Source: Lolium rigidum (lineage: Eukaryota; Streptophyta; Magnoliopsida; Poales; Poaceae). From it: a DNA stretch of 64,000 bases. The first letter of the stretch is position 1. Each line of letters begins with the position of its first letter. The translations under genes and the position numbers were made by a program. Of this stretch, positions 12,896 through 23,602 are shown one piece after another. The stretch covers positions 32,622,620-32,686,619 of the forward strand of contig NC_061511.1 in assembly GCF_022539505.1 (NCBI RefSeq). The letters run 5' to 3'. The notes under the pieces are model-generated. The model saw only the letters and a program-made list of their open reading frames with translations, was not told the DNA's origin and made no database searches.

Positions 12896-15800
12896 TATAC
12901 AAGGATTACAGAGTCCGGGACGGTTTCTAACTCATCCCGCCGGATTTACAAATAACACTTCCTATTACAACTCTATCTTTTCCTTAAATACATCTTGGGC
13001 TGTCGAGTCTTCTTATTCTTCGGGTAGTGGGCCTTCAATAAACCCCGGGTACTATATTAGGCAGGCCCATTTGGGATGCCTATGTCACCGCCTAGCCCTC
13101 TAGCTCGCCGGAGACGTCGCGCCCACGACGACTTGCTCACTGCCCCGCAGCACCCCCTCCCTCCTATAAATAGAGCACTCCCCGGACCAAACCAAGCACA
13201 CCACCATGACCACCTCTCACCACCGCTTCGCCTCGCACCGCTAGCCACCTCAATCGTCGCCGGAGCAAGCTCAATCGAGCGATCGGAGCCGCGGAAGCCC
13301 CGGTGAAATCGCCGTCGATCCAGGCCGCCTCGAGCTTCGCCACGCTGCTACGTGCCGCATCGCCGTCGTCTACACCTTCGTCGAGCCCACTGCCAACCCT
13401 AGCTGGAGCCACGGTGAGCTCGCCGACCCCCTACTGCCGTCGCCGCACGTCGGGTTCTCGTCGGAGACGACGATGAACGCGAGCCGTTGATCCTTGTTCT
13501 AATCCAACGCACCACCTCGCCCCATACCGTTTCGGCGTTTAAACGTCGCTGACGAGCGGACCCCACCCTGTCAGCACGCCGCGCGTCTGTGGACCGTGGT
13601 TGGGCTAGACTGGGGCTGGTTTGGGCCGTTCGTTTTGAATCTGGCCCGATTAGTTTTCCCGCCGGCCTATTTAGTTCAAATCTCATTTAATAAATTGAGT
13701 TTGAATTCAATACTGAACCTAACTTTGGAAATTCATAGAATCTGTTTGGATGGGCCAAATTTAGCAAACTTTATATATTTAGAAAGCTTAAGAAATTATC
13801 TACACAATGCCGCTGGTCTCACCTCGAGATCTGCTGTGGAAATAAAATGATAAAAAGAAGAAGGCAGGGACTTTTTCATATTCAAATAATTATTAAAAAT
13901 CCATTAAAATAGATATTGAACTAATTCCAATTCCTATAGCTCACATTTGACTTACACTAATTGATTATGCAATAAAATGGTGTGGTCACTTTGCATGATC
14001 ATGCCCTAGATTAATTAATGGACAATATGGCTAGTTTAGTAAGTAATATTGTTCCAAAATTATTATGTAAATCATATGGAGGATTTCCCTTCATTTAAAT
14101 CTTGTCCCAAATGAGTTCATGAGATGTTGTACCACTGGTCCAAACACTCCTATATGAATATTTGGAGAATTAAATCATTTTAGGAATTATAAAATAGTAT
14201 GAGGTGATGTATCTCATTTAAATCATTTTCTCAAATAATGATAATGAGTGTTTGACTTAGGTCAATATGAATTCATATATGATTATTTGAGAAGTTAAAT
14301 CTTAAGAAGATTTCAATGAGAGGAAATTATTTTCTCAAGAACTAAATAGAGATTAGTAATTACACATGTAATGAGAGGAAATTACCTTCTTCAACAAAGA
14401 AAACCAATGCACCAAATTACTTTATGAGTGTGCTTAGCATAGTTTGTGTGAGATAATGATGTGCTTAGCATAGACTTTGAGTTTGTTTAGTGATTATACC
14501 TTGTATTTAAATTTAGACGCTAGCACCGGAAACTACCAAGAGGAAGGAGAATACTACCAAGAAGAGGAAGAAGAGAACCTTGAGAACTACCAAGGCAAGA
14601 TAATATTCTTGTAAAGTGCAAAGCTCACCTTGAGCAAGGCACCATGATTCTTACCTTTCCTCATACATGCCTAGTTGTATTTACACCATACAAGTCTTAC
14701 TTGTTGAGTTTTCAAAGGATGAATTTAAATGGGTTTAGAGAATCATATTAGTGAATTAGTAAAGATAGCCTTCTAGAGAGCAAAGCAATGTAGCACCCCT
14801 CATGATTAGTGCTAATGCTAAAATACTAAAACTTTGACTACTCTAGATGGGAATTTGTGACTTGATGAAATTGAAACTTTGGAATGATGAAGCATTCCAT
14901 TGAGGGTTTGTTGTGAACAAGAGAAGATAGTGATTTTTGATAAAACCCTGATATTGGTTTGAATGCGATACCTTTCCAAATACAAGTACCCCCACAATAC
15001 CTGATTATGGGTAGGGCTTAACTGGAAGTTTATACATCTTAGTATGGGTTCCCTCTGAACACACATCATAGGGGTTATGCTGAGGCTGCCTCCGTTGTTA
15101 AGAAAGATGTGAATTGAGGTGATATTGTACGGCCAAGCCCTGTGCAGTTCCCAGGTTAACAGTTGGTTTTCACTGGGAGGCCAAGCTCATGGGGAGAGGT
15201 GCTCATACTAGGGTTTGTAAGTGAAAGGTTAGGGTTGATGATCCGCGTATCGTGTTACGGTGACTCGGAGTGATTCCGACGGATGAAATCAAATGTTGTG
15301 GCACAAGTGTGCAACCTCTCGCGAGTGTAAATCTATTCGAATAGCCGTGTCCACGGTTACGGACGGTTGGAAAGGCCATACAATTTCCTGTGTCAGTCTT
15401 TTTGAAATTATAGTGGATATGAATGGTGACTTGGTGACTTGATAGAATGACAATCTTTGTGTGGGAATGACACTAATGTTTCCCTTGAGTAGTTAGTACA
15501 TGCTCCACTACTTATAAACTAAAATATGGCTTATGCAAGTCAAAATAGAGTTTAACTCCAAGAGCTAGCATTTTACATTGGTATTAGTTTGCAAGTACTT
15601 GAAGTACTTACGGCTTTGTCCCTGGCTATTCAAATGGCCAGAGTATGATGATGAACAGAACTACCGCGAGGACGACCAGCAGGACGCCTATGATAACTAG
15701 GAGCTTTCTGACGTCAAGCGTTGGCCTGTGGACTACAGAGTCCCTTTATCTTTACGCTTCCGCATTGAACTTGTGTTTGTTCGTTGATCAATAGATCAAC

Positions 15801-15962
15801 TATTTGTGTAATATGGATCATGTGATTCAAGTTGTAAGATCTTATGAGTTGTAATAAATAATGACTGTGATACTTAGCTATTATATCTCGCAACAACAAT
15901 ATTCCTGGGATTGCGATGAATGATATAATAGGCATCCGGACTTAAAAATCTGGGTGTTGACA
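12896..15962 (+). mobile_element. Nested LTR related to G1 (left end lost in gap)
   Basis: The right part runs parallel to the G1 LTR but is clearly diverged. It has a TATA box at 13165-13173, the same order of landmark segments, and an end at GGGTGTTGACA (15962). The next bases, AAACC (15963-15967), continue the interrupted LTR. The uninterrupted 3' LTR has TTTAAACCAATG at this point. This fits insertion with an AAACC duplication whose left copy is partly hidden in the gap. Bases 12896 to about 13085 do not resemble the G1 LTR and may belong to yet another element. No internal domain is seen, so it is probably a solo LTR. Confidence 0.7.
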
Positions 15963-17992
15963 AAACCAATGAGGTGTAGCACCTCATTTAAATCATTCTC
16001 ACCAGTGATATGAAGTAATGTGTTGACCTTTAAATGCTTAGGCTCACACTTGCTCACTTGTAGAATTTAAATCAACATAGTATTTAAATTGCACTAGGTA
16101 TTTAAATCACATGAGATGATGAATCTCATTTAAATCACTTTTCTCAAATACTAAGTGTGAAGTGTTGACCTTGGTCAACATGTGATCCTCCCTGGTTATT
16201 TGAGAAGATTAAATCTTAAGAAGATTTCAATGAGAGGACATTATTTCTCCCAAACCAAAGAGAAACCCTAATTCCAATTTTTAATGAGAGGAAATTATTT
16301 TCCTAATATTAAATAAACCTTAGAATAATTTTTGGATATATGTTAAGTAGTGATGCTAGATCAATTGTGTGAGCCCTTAAGGCTAGTTAAAAACTGCCTA
16401 AGTGTTGTTTGGTGATTGTATCCTCGTATTCGTTTATAGACGCTAGTACCGGAGACTATCAAGAGGAGGAGGTATTCTTCCAGGAGGAAGAGCCAGAAAA
16501 CTTTGATCACCTCACCAATCAAGGCAAGCTAACACTCTTGCAAGGTTCCCTTGTGCAAAGCTCTACAGGAACAAGGCACCATTAGTTTTACTTTATGCTT
16601 AATGCTCCTATCCCAAGTTTTTACCGTACAAGCTTTTTCTAAATTTTGTTTATCAAAAGTTTACTTTTTGATTCATGATTCACTTGGTAGATATAGAGTA
16701 GAACAAGAGCATCAAAGTCAGCCTAGAGCAAGAAAAGCTAGTTAGCACCCCTCATGACTAGTTGCTATTGCTAAATAAATAAAATTGATTACTCTAGATG
16801 GGATCATGTGAAATGAAATGAATTTGAAAACCTTGGAATGATGATTCATTCTATTGATAGATTTTGAAGGTGAATATGACTGGTGAATGACTTGGTGAAT
16901 TTTACGAAAACTCGATGGTTGGGTTCGGATGCGATACCATTCCAATTTGAAAGTACCCCCACAATACCCAACATGGGTAAGGGCTTAACTAGAAATTTAT
17001 GTGCTTTAGTATGGGTTCCCTCTAAACAAGCGTCATCGGGGTTAGGCTGGAGGCTGCCTCTACAACAAAAGAACTGATGAGAAATGATGTTAATATGAGG
17101 TGAATGTCCGGCCCAAGCCCCGTGCAGTTCCCGGGTTGATCGCGGTTTTCACCGGGAGGCCAAGCTCATGGGGAGAGGTGCTCATACTAGAGTGTGTAAG
17201 TGAAAGGTTATGGTTGGTAGTCCGCATACGGAGTATGGTAAATCAGGGCCGCTTAACCCCGACGGATTATTGCAAATGTTGTGGCACAAGTGTACGACCT
17301 CTCGCGAGTGTAGAACTATTCGAATAGCCGCGTCCTCGGTTATGGACAGTTGGAAAGGCCATACTGTTCCGTCATCAGAACTTTTCTAAAAATATGAATG
17401 GTGAGTTGTGATTTAAATTGAAAGGTGACTTTTACTTTGGAATCACAACTGAGTTGTGGGAATGACACTAATGTTCGCACTTGAGTTATTTTAAAGAGGC
17501 TTTGATTACTAAAGTGTTTATGAAATAAAACTGGCTTTATGCAAATGAAACTAGAGCTTAGAACCCCCTTATTATAGTTGATAGTGTTTACCTGAGTATT
17601 AGTTTGCGAGTACTTTGAAGTACTCACGGCTGTGTCCCCGGCTATTCAAATGGCCGGACTATGAAGATGAGTACGAGAACCCGGAAGAAGGACAAGCAGG
17701 ACGTCTACGACAACTAGGATCACTCCCGACGTCAACAGCTTGCCTCGTGAAATAGATGGACTACTACTACGCTACTTTCGCTTCCGCTATGTGTTATGTA
17801 ATGAATAAATAGAACTTCTATTATTGTAATGAGACTCGGATCATGTGATCCTTTATTTGTAAGACGATTATGTGTTGTAATGAATGATGTGTTGTGATAT
17901 CAATCTATTATGTCTCGCAAAAACAATATTCCTGGGATTGCGAGGAATGGCATAATAGGCATCTGGACTTAAAAATCCGGGTGTTGACAAGT

Positions 17993-18004
17993 TGGTATCA
18001 GAGC
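17993..18004 (+). other. G1 primer binding site (tRNA-iMet)
   Basis: TGGTATCAGAGC, complementary to the 3' end of plant initiator tRNA-Met, lies three bases after the LTR end GTTGACA. It marks the start of minus-strand DNA synthesis and fixes the element on the plus strand. Confidence 0.9.
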
Positions 18005-18221
18005 CATTGTTGACCTTAGGAGACCCTAGTTAGAATGGACGTCCGAAAAAAACTTAGTTTCAAAACAAAGGAAGTAAATATTTCTGAAAACTTATTTCCC
18101 ACTCTTACCCTTGAGATCTTTTTTCAAGTGAGAAATTCATGCTCTACTTCTCTTTGTAATTGTACATAAAATTTTGCACACTTGATCACTTCATTAACTT
18201 ACTCATCCTCATTGCTCACAG

Positions 18222-18696
18222 ATGGAGTACCAATGGGAGTTTTATCAGCTTGGTCCCGGAGGCGACCTAAGGTTCGAAAAGGATTTGAAGCAACTAGTGG
18301 AATATCTAGGACACCCGTATCCCGAGTTCTTCGGAATACCCCTCAAAAACCACTCCGGAGAACCACCTCGGTGGGAAGTTTCTACTCGATCTAAGAAGAA
18401 AGCTTGGAGCCCCGGTATGGGAAACCATCCGGTTTTCTCGTAACGGGAAACACTTGGAAGGAAGGACTAGTCGAGCTATGCAAGAAGCAATTTTCCGTCT
18501 GTGCGGACAAAATGAGAACAAGATCAAGAACACTCGCTTCATCTACTACCCAAGACAGGATTCCATGGGAAGACCGATGACCATGCCACCACGTACGGAG
18601 ATGAACCCCTATGAAGCACACCAGGACTTCAGGAGGTACAAAACCCGCAGGGATTTGGACAACGCCCTCGCCTCTCGCCAAGCACATTACCCGTGA
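18222..18696 (+). pseudogene. G1 leader ORF upstream of gag, frameshifted
   Basis: An open frame starts at 18222 (MEYQWEFYQLGPGG) between the primer binding site and gag. It stops at 18441-18443, while the coding signal moves to another frame and continues to 18696 (SRAMQEAIFRLCGQ, then YYPRQDSMGRPM). The shift falls near 18390 at a CTCG. One extra base there, as seen at many CTG sites of this element's 5' LTR, would explain it. The full product would be about 155 residues. I recognise no domain. Extra ORFs before gag occur in other Pooideae gypsy families, but their role is unknown. Confidence 0.5.
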
Positions 18697-19315
18697 AGAC
18701 GAAGAATTCCACCCTGAAGAGTAGTATCACCCCAGCACTTAAGTAGGTGTGAGTGGTATCAGGATCCCCTTGTATCGTAGAGCGATGAATGGTTCTTCAA
18801 ACCAACGGTGTGTTAGCTTTGTAATGTGTGATGTTGGAATGAATGAAAAAGTGTTGTTGGTTTTACCCCCGCAACACTACGCAAGTTTTCAAATTATGAA
18901 CTTTATAAACTTTAACAAAACAAACCATAGAAATTTCCCTCTTATCTTATCATCTACCTCAATGATCAGATGGCCCCACCAACCCGCAACACCACCCAAG
19001 ATGCCATGATGCAACCGCTGCGTGACGATGATGGCAGACCGAGAAGCCGAAAGAGCTGAACGCCAAGCAAACCTTGCTGCACTGCAACAGATAGCTCAGA
19101 ACAATCAAGGCCACGGAAACCACGATCACCCTGGATCGAAGCTGAAGAACTTTCAGAACACCAACCCACCTATCTTCAACAAGACCGAAGAGCCCCTCGA
19201 TGCCGATGACTGGCTCCAGACCATGGAGAACAACCTAGAAGTTGCGGGAGTTGAAGCCGCAGAAAAAGTACTGTTTGCCACCCACTACCTGTCAGGACCT
19301 GCCAGAGCCTGGTGG

Positions 19316-20486
19316 TGTTGACGTCAGAAACCCCCTGGCGGGCAGAGACGGGCAACACAGTAGAGTCGGGAACAACTAGGGCTGCGGCTGGCCCCAGTCC
19401 CTCAGAGCGACGGCCCGCAAAGCCTCCTGGTCACACGTCCGATGCTATCGCAAGGGCGTGCCACCCGACCTATACCCGGTCGTGAAGGTGTTGATGATGC
19501 CTCGCTTAGTTTCCTGCATGGCATACACGTAAACATTAAATACGAGCCTCGATCGGCTCTCGAGTTATCTCGTGAATCGGCTCAAAGAGCCGATCCACCC
19601 ATGATTCGAACGAGGTGTCCGAATATATGGTGGTCCCGCTTGATCAAGATAAAGCTAATTAGATCTACGACGATTTAGGGTTTTCACCGCATAATCGGAT
19701 CATCCTACTCACGATTGGGCCTCGCGCTCGCGCACGGTGACCGTAAGCCGATCCTAGACAGGGCCTAAAAACCAACACGAGGTTGATCCCCGGAACATCC
19801 TTTCTAGGGCTAGCAAACGTCACCCTACACGCCGCTGGATCCTCCAACCCTTTGTAGGGCCTAACTAATGCGGATGTTAAACTAATCCTTGATGAACAAG
19901 GAGCAACCGTAACGGATCAGATCTACTAAACTATGATCAAGCGGGGTGCCGCCCCTACACCTAAGATAGGTGTAAGGGCGGCTAGATGTGCAAGGGTTGC
20001 ATAACGAAAGCGTATTATTCTAAGAACAATGCTAACCCTAACACACCTAAGATAACTACGTTGCTCGCCATCAAAAAGGCTTCAGTACGAGCAACGCATG
20101 AACAACAAGATAGGCTTGTGCTGCCTAGATCGCAAGATGCGATCTAGGCAGCATGGTGCTTACCGGAGAAACCCTCGAGACGAAGGAGTTGGCGATGCGC
20201 CGAGATTTGTTTGTGTTGAACGTTGGTTTTTGTTTATTCCATAAACCCTAGATACATATTTATAGTCCAAGGGACTTTCTAATTTAGGCGTGCACCTAAC
20301 CGTGCACGGGCTAAACTCTACCTGTTAATTCTAAACATGATACGATCTACTATATTTACAGATATACGGGCTAACTAGCCCACATTTTGCATATAAAGGC
20401 CGATTCACATATTTCTCCCATGTATATTCTTTAAATCCATCTTGATCACAGCCCACCTCTGACCTGGTCAAATTCCGGTGATAACA
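19316..20486 (-). repeat. G2a 3' LTR
   Basis: On the minus strand it starts TGTTATCACCGG and ends GACGTCAACA, 1171 bp. It matches the other LTR at 25332-26502 closely. It contains a perfect hairpin at 20119-20153 and the sequence TATAAATATG (minus strand, near 20258-20268) as a likely TATA box. Confidence 0.93.
20119..20153 (-). other. Perfect 16-bp hairpin in G2 LTR
   Basis: TGCTGCCTAGATCGCA, a 3-nt loop, then its exact reverse complement. It is present at the matching place in all three G2 LTRs (20119-20153, 26135-26169, 58913-58947), shortly downstream of the TATA box. It would therefore lie in the 5' leader RNA. Confidence 0.75.
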
Positions 20487-20779
20487 CATGCCCCCCTGGT
20501 TTTGGAATTAACAATTCCAAAATCATCCTGTTTTCCTCTTCGTCGGGTCATGTCATGGTAGAGCAGAACCGTCGCAACATTTCTCATCATGATGCCCTGT
20601 CTTCTCAACTTTTCCGCGTGATTTGACCGCTGTCTTTGGGCACCGCCTTCTCAGAAACTGCTGTGGCATTGAATTTCTACTATAGCCCCTTTATTTGAAC
20701 GCCCTGAGCAGTTTGCCACTCCATCACTTTGCCCTGTTCTGGCCGTTGGCACCCAGAAAACCCCCAATCTCCCATAGCC

Positions 20780-21249
20780 ATGTCTTCCTCTTCTTCCTCC
20801 TCCACCTCATCGGTCTTCTCTGACTCTTCCTCCTCTCGCGAGCCGACGCCGGAGTGGGGCTCGTTGGTGGCGCACGACATCCTCGCCCCGACAACGTGGG
20901 ACAAAGAGGAACATGATTCCTCTATCTGGTCGGAGGATGACAAATCCCCGACCGATGGAGCAGGCGACCTTCAATTCCTCGTCGAAGGGGAAGAGGAGGC
21001 AAAGAGCGAGGACGACCGCTTCTCCTGGGACGATTTCACCTCCTCCGAGAAGGAAGCGGAGGAAGACGACGATGACTCCCTTGAAGGTTATCCACCGAAG
21101 CAAAGCGCCTCCGCACTTGGTGGGACGATGACAGCGATGACGATGATGAGGAAGATGATGCCCCCGTAGAAGGCTACGGAAGCTCCGATGAAGAGCCTAT
21201 CAGCAGTTGCGCCGGAGGCAGCGACGACGAGGGCAGCAATGGTCCCTAG
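20780..21249 (+). pseudogene. G2a acidic antisense ORF next to 3' LTR, frameshifted
   Basis: Starting at ATG 20780, this plus-strand frame is antisense to G2a's own genes. The product begins with a Ser run, then a Ser/Asp/Glu-rich body (IWSEDDKSPTDG, DDRFSWDDF, DDDDSLEGYPP). A 2-nt length change near 21095-21115 shifts the frame; the matching end continues to a stop at 21247-21249 (SSDEEPIS). G2b carries the same ORF in the same antisense position at 63662-64000, there in frame through this point. About 155 residues are expected. There is no recognisable domain; composition suggests an acidic, disordered protein. Function is unknown. Confidence 0.62.
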
Positions 21250-21704
21250 ATTAGGGATCAGTAGTAGTAGTTGGCTTTTGCCCTCTTCTCCTCTGAACAA
21301 TCGGCTCTTTGCTTGTAAGAAATCCCTCTATTAATGAAGAAAATATTCCTCAATTAATTTCGCCTTCTTGTTGACTTTGCCGATTGTCGAATGGAGTCGC
21401 CGTACGAAGAGCCGATAGCAGGACATCGGCTCGCATTGCGATCTGGGGCCAAGCCGTTGCTTACCCACATGGTCTAACAGGTCTTGCCAGGCCTACACCT
21501 CATCCAAACCATCAGCTTGAACTCTTCATCAATCTCACATTATGACCTTTGGTCTGAACCGATTCCATCAATTTGTTAATTTGAGCTTATTCCTCTAGAG
21601 TCGATATCAGCGTATCGGCTTTGTTATTCTGAAGTCGACGTCTGCGCATCGGCTGTGATTTTTTTTTTGTTTTTACCGGACGATTTAAAATCGGCCTCCA
21701 TACC
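21250..21704. other. G2a spacer, no gene seen
   Basis: Non-coding sequence between the antisense ORF and the integrase remnant. It is marked by repeated short GCCGAT/ATCGGC words, which are also frequent in the matching part of G2b. Confidence 0.55.
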
Positions 21705-21952
21705 TTACTGCCCGTCATCCCACATGCTTGGGAAATACTTCTTGAGGTGTTGACCATTGACGGCTACTGGGAACTTCTGTCCGTCCAACTCTTCCAACAT
21801 GTATGCATTACCCTTCAAGGCCTGGACGACTTTGTACGGACCGTGCCAATTAGGAGACCACTTGCCATATGCTTTGTCTCTGGTTCCCAATGGCAACACA
21901 GCTTCCCATACTAGATCACCAACTTGAAACTCCTTATTATCTTTTAAATTTC
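21705..21952 (-). pseudogene. G2a integrase C-terminal remnant
   Basis: The minus strand encodes the chromatin-side end of a gypsy integrase: GDLVWEAVLPLG, then KWSPNWHGPYKVVQALKGNA and a stop at 21705-21707. The GPYKV block is the usual C-terminal fold after the catalytic core. The core, RNase H and RT that should lie upstream (higher coordinates) are missing. This shows that the element descends from an autonomous one. Confidence 0.8.
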
Positions 21953-22089
21953 AGACATTCTTCTGCCGCATCCCTCTCTTCCAGATCCTCTTTGCTTTCA
22001 GGAGAGCCCCGGGACTGTTGCTGGGTCAACTCAAATGTTGAAGCTGCCACCTCTGCAGAACAGGCATCATTTGTCCACAAATTCCCTTG

Positions 22090-22514
22090 AGTGCAATTTC
22101 AGCAGGAGAATTTGGAACTATCTACAGATTGAGTGGGTAGGTACTGATGATATGCAGCAGGTTTTGAATGGAGCAAGGAAGGGTTTTGCTAAACCTTTTT
22201 TCATGGAAGTAGTCATATTGGCCTGTTGGAACATCTGGTTACTTAGAAATGGGAAGATCTTCAATGCTGAGATTTACTCTTTCACTAAGTGGAAGGGGAA
22301 GTTCATTCATGACATCTCTTTATTGCAATATAGGATCAAGCAGAAGTATAAGGATAGATTGTTAGATTGGATTAGGTCTCTACCTTAGAGCCTTGTGTCC
22401 TTTTTGTACATAGTTTTTTCTTTCTGTTTTTTGACTTCTGTACATAATTTTCTTTAAGTTAGAGTAATAAATTGCTGTGGGGCTGTTGCCTCACAGTCTT
22501 GGGTTTCAAAAAAA
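22090..22514 (+). mobile_element. 5'-truncated LINE (L1-type) insertion
   Basis: The segment encodes the C-terminal zinc-binding region of a plant LINE ORF2 (FMEVVILACWNIWLLRNGKI). A short 3' UTR and a poly(A) run at 22508-22517 follow. It is flanked by an 11-bp duplication AAATTCCCTTG at 22079-22089 and 22515-22525, the mark of target-primed reverse transcription. Only about 425 bp of the 3' end was copied. The insertion is in plus orientation within minus-oriented G2a. Confidence 0.88.
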
Positions 22515-22525
22515 AAATTCCCTTG

Positions 22526-23602
22526 TGGTAGCCTGCAATGATGTTTATAATCCTGCTCTGTTTTCTTGCAGCAACCATCTCGTAAAATAAAATTGAGATG
22601 CAGAGCCAGCCGATTTCAGCAAACATCGGCTCCCTATAGCAAAGGATCCTTCAGGGCAAACTGCCCCCCGAGCCTCAGTCAGAGTGAGGACAGCAGTGAG
22701 CCGACCAACTCAGCCATCCTTGGTTTCCAACTTGTAGAGCAGGGCCAGCCGATCCCAACAGGATCGGCCCCCAAGAGCGAGAACCTTCGGGGTGAGCTGC
22801 CCCCGAGCTTCTTCGGCTCAATTCTTGCGCCTTGCTGACCAGATCGGCTCATCACCTTTGGCAGGCTGTTGCAACTTCCGGTGAGGATGTTTTGAATTTC
22901 TGATGCCCCCCAACACCTTGGACGTAACAACCTCTGAAAGTGACAGCTATCAAGTCGCCACCTTGGCCAAGCCCCCAGGCAGACACGCCACAGCCGATTG
23001 CTTCGTCATCGGCTATTCTCATAGTCCTAGAAGAGATATGCTCCCTTCGTGGGCTCACCCTTAACCTGATCTACACGTCCATGCTGCTCTTGTTGTTGGT
23101 CAGGGTTGTGATCCCTCAGACTTGTTCCAGCTGATATTGCGGACAAACATTAGCCTCTGCATCTGGTCACCAAAACTGACGCTTCTACTGGCACTGCTGA
23201 GCCTCTTGAGTCGATGACCATGCATCGGCTGTTTATCCGCAAGTCGATGTCCGCTGCATCGGCTGTGCTTAAAAAATTTCGAGTTTTTCGGCCGATTTAT
23301 GTATCGGCCCCCATACTTTAATACCCATCACCAAAGGATGAGAGGCTTCCACTGCATATCCTCGTGTTTTACCCACTGGTGCCCCCCGAGCCGATTCTGT
23401 CAAGAGAATTGATGGTATCGGCTCTGTTGGATTACATGTTGAACCCAGGCAGAATGGATGGTGAGGACAATTTCGGCTGATTGCTGGAATGGGCCTCCAC
23501 GTTGCTTGCTCGGTGAAGGTTTTGTAATGTCCCTTCATAAATTTTTTTGGGGCCGATCACAAGGATCAGCCTCGCCACGTTCGTCCATCGACGTTTGCTT
23601 TG
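22526..23602. other. G2a spacer after gag-protease, no gene seen
   Basis: Non-coding on both strands, rich in CCGAT/ATCGG words. The part 23230-23600 matches 62596-63000 of G2b (reverse orientation), so it is family sequence and not foreign DNA. Confidence 0.6.

Larger units (their letters stand above)
9798..17989 (+). repeat. G1 5' LTR, interrupted by a nested LTR and an assembly gap
   Basis: It matches the 3' LTR (27439-32457) nearly base for base over 9798-12795 and 15963-17989. The stretch 12796-15962 is absent from the 3' LTR. A GC-rich part with a TATA box (TATAAATAG, 11889-11897) gives the probable promoter. AT-rich sequence follows. Open frames in 11320-12240 are by-products of GC-rich composition. 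The differences from the 3' LTR cluster at CAG and CTG sites. Confidence 0.9.
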
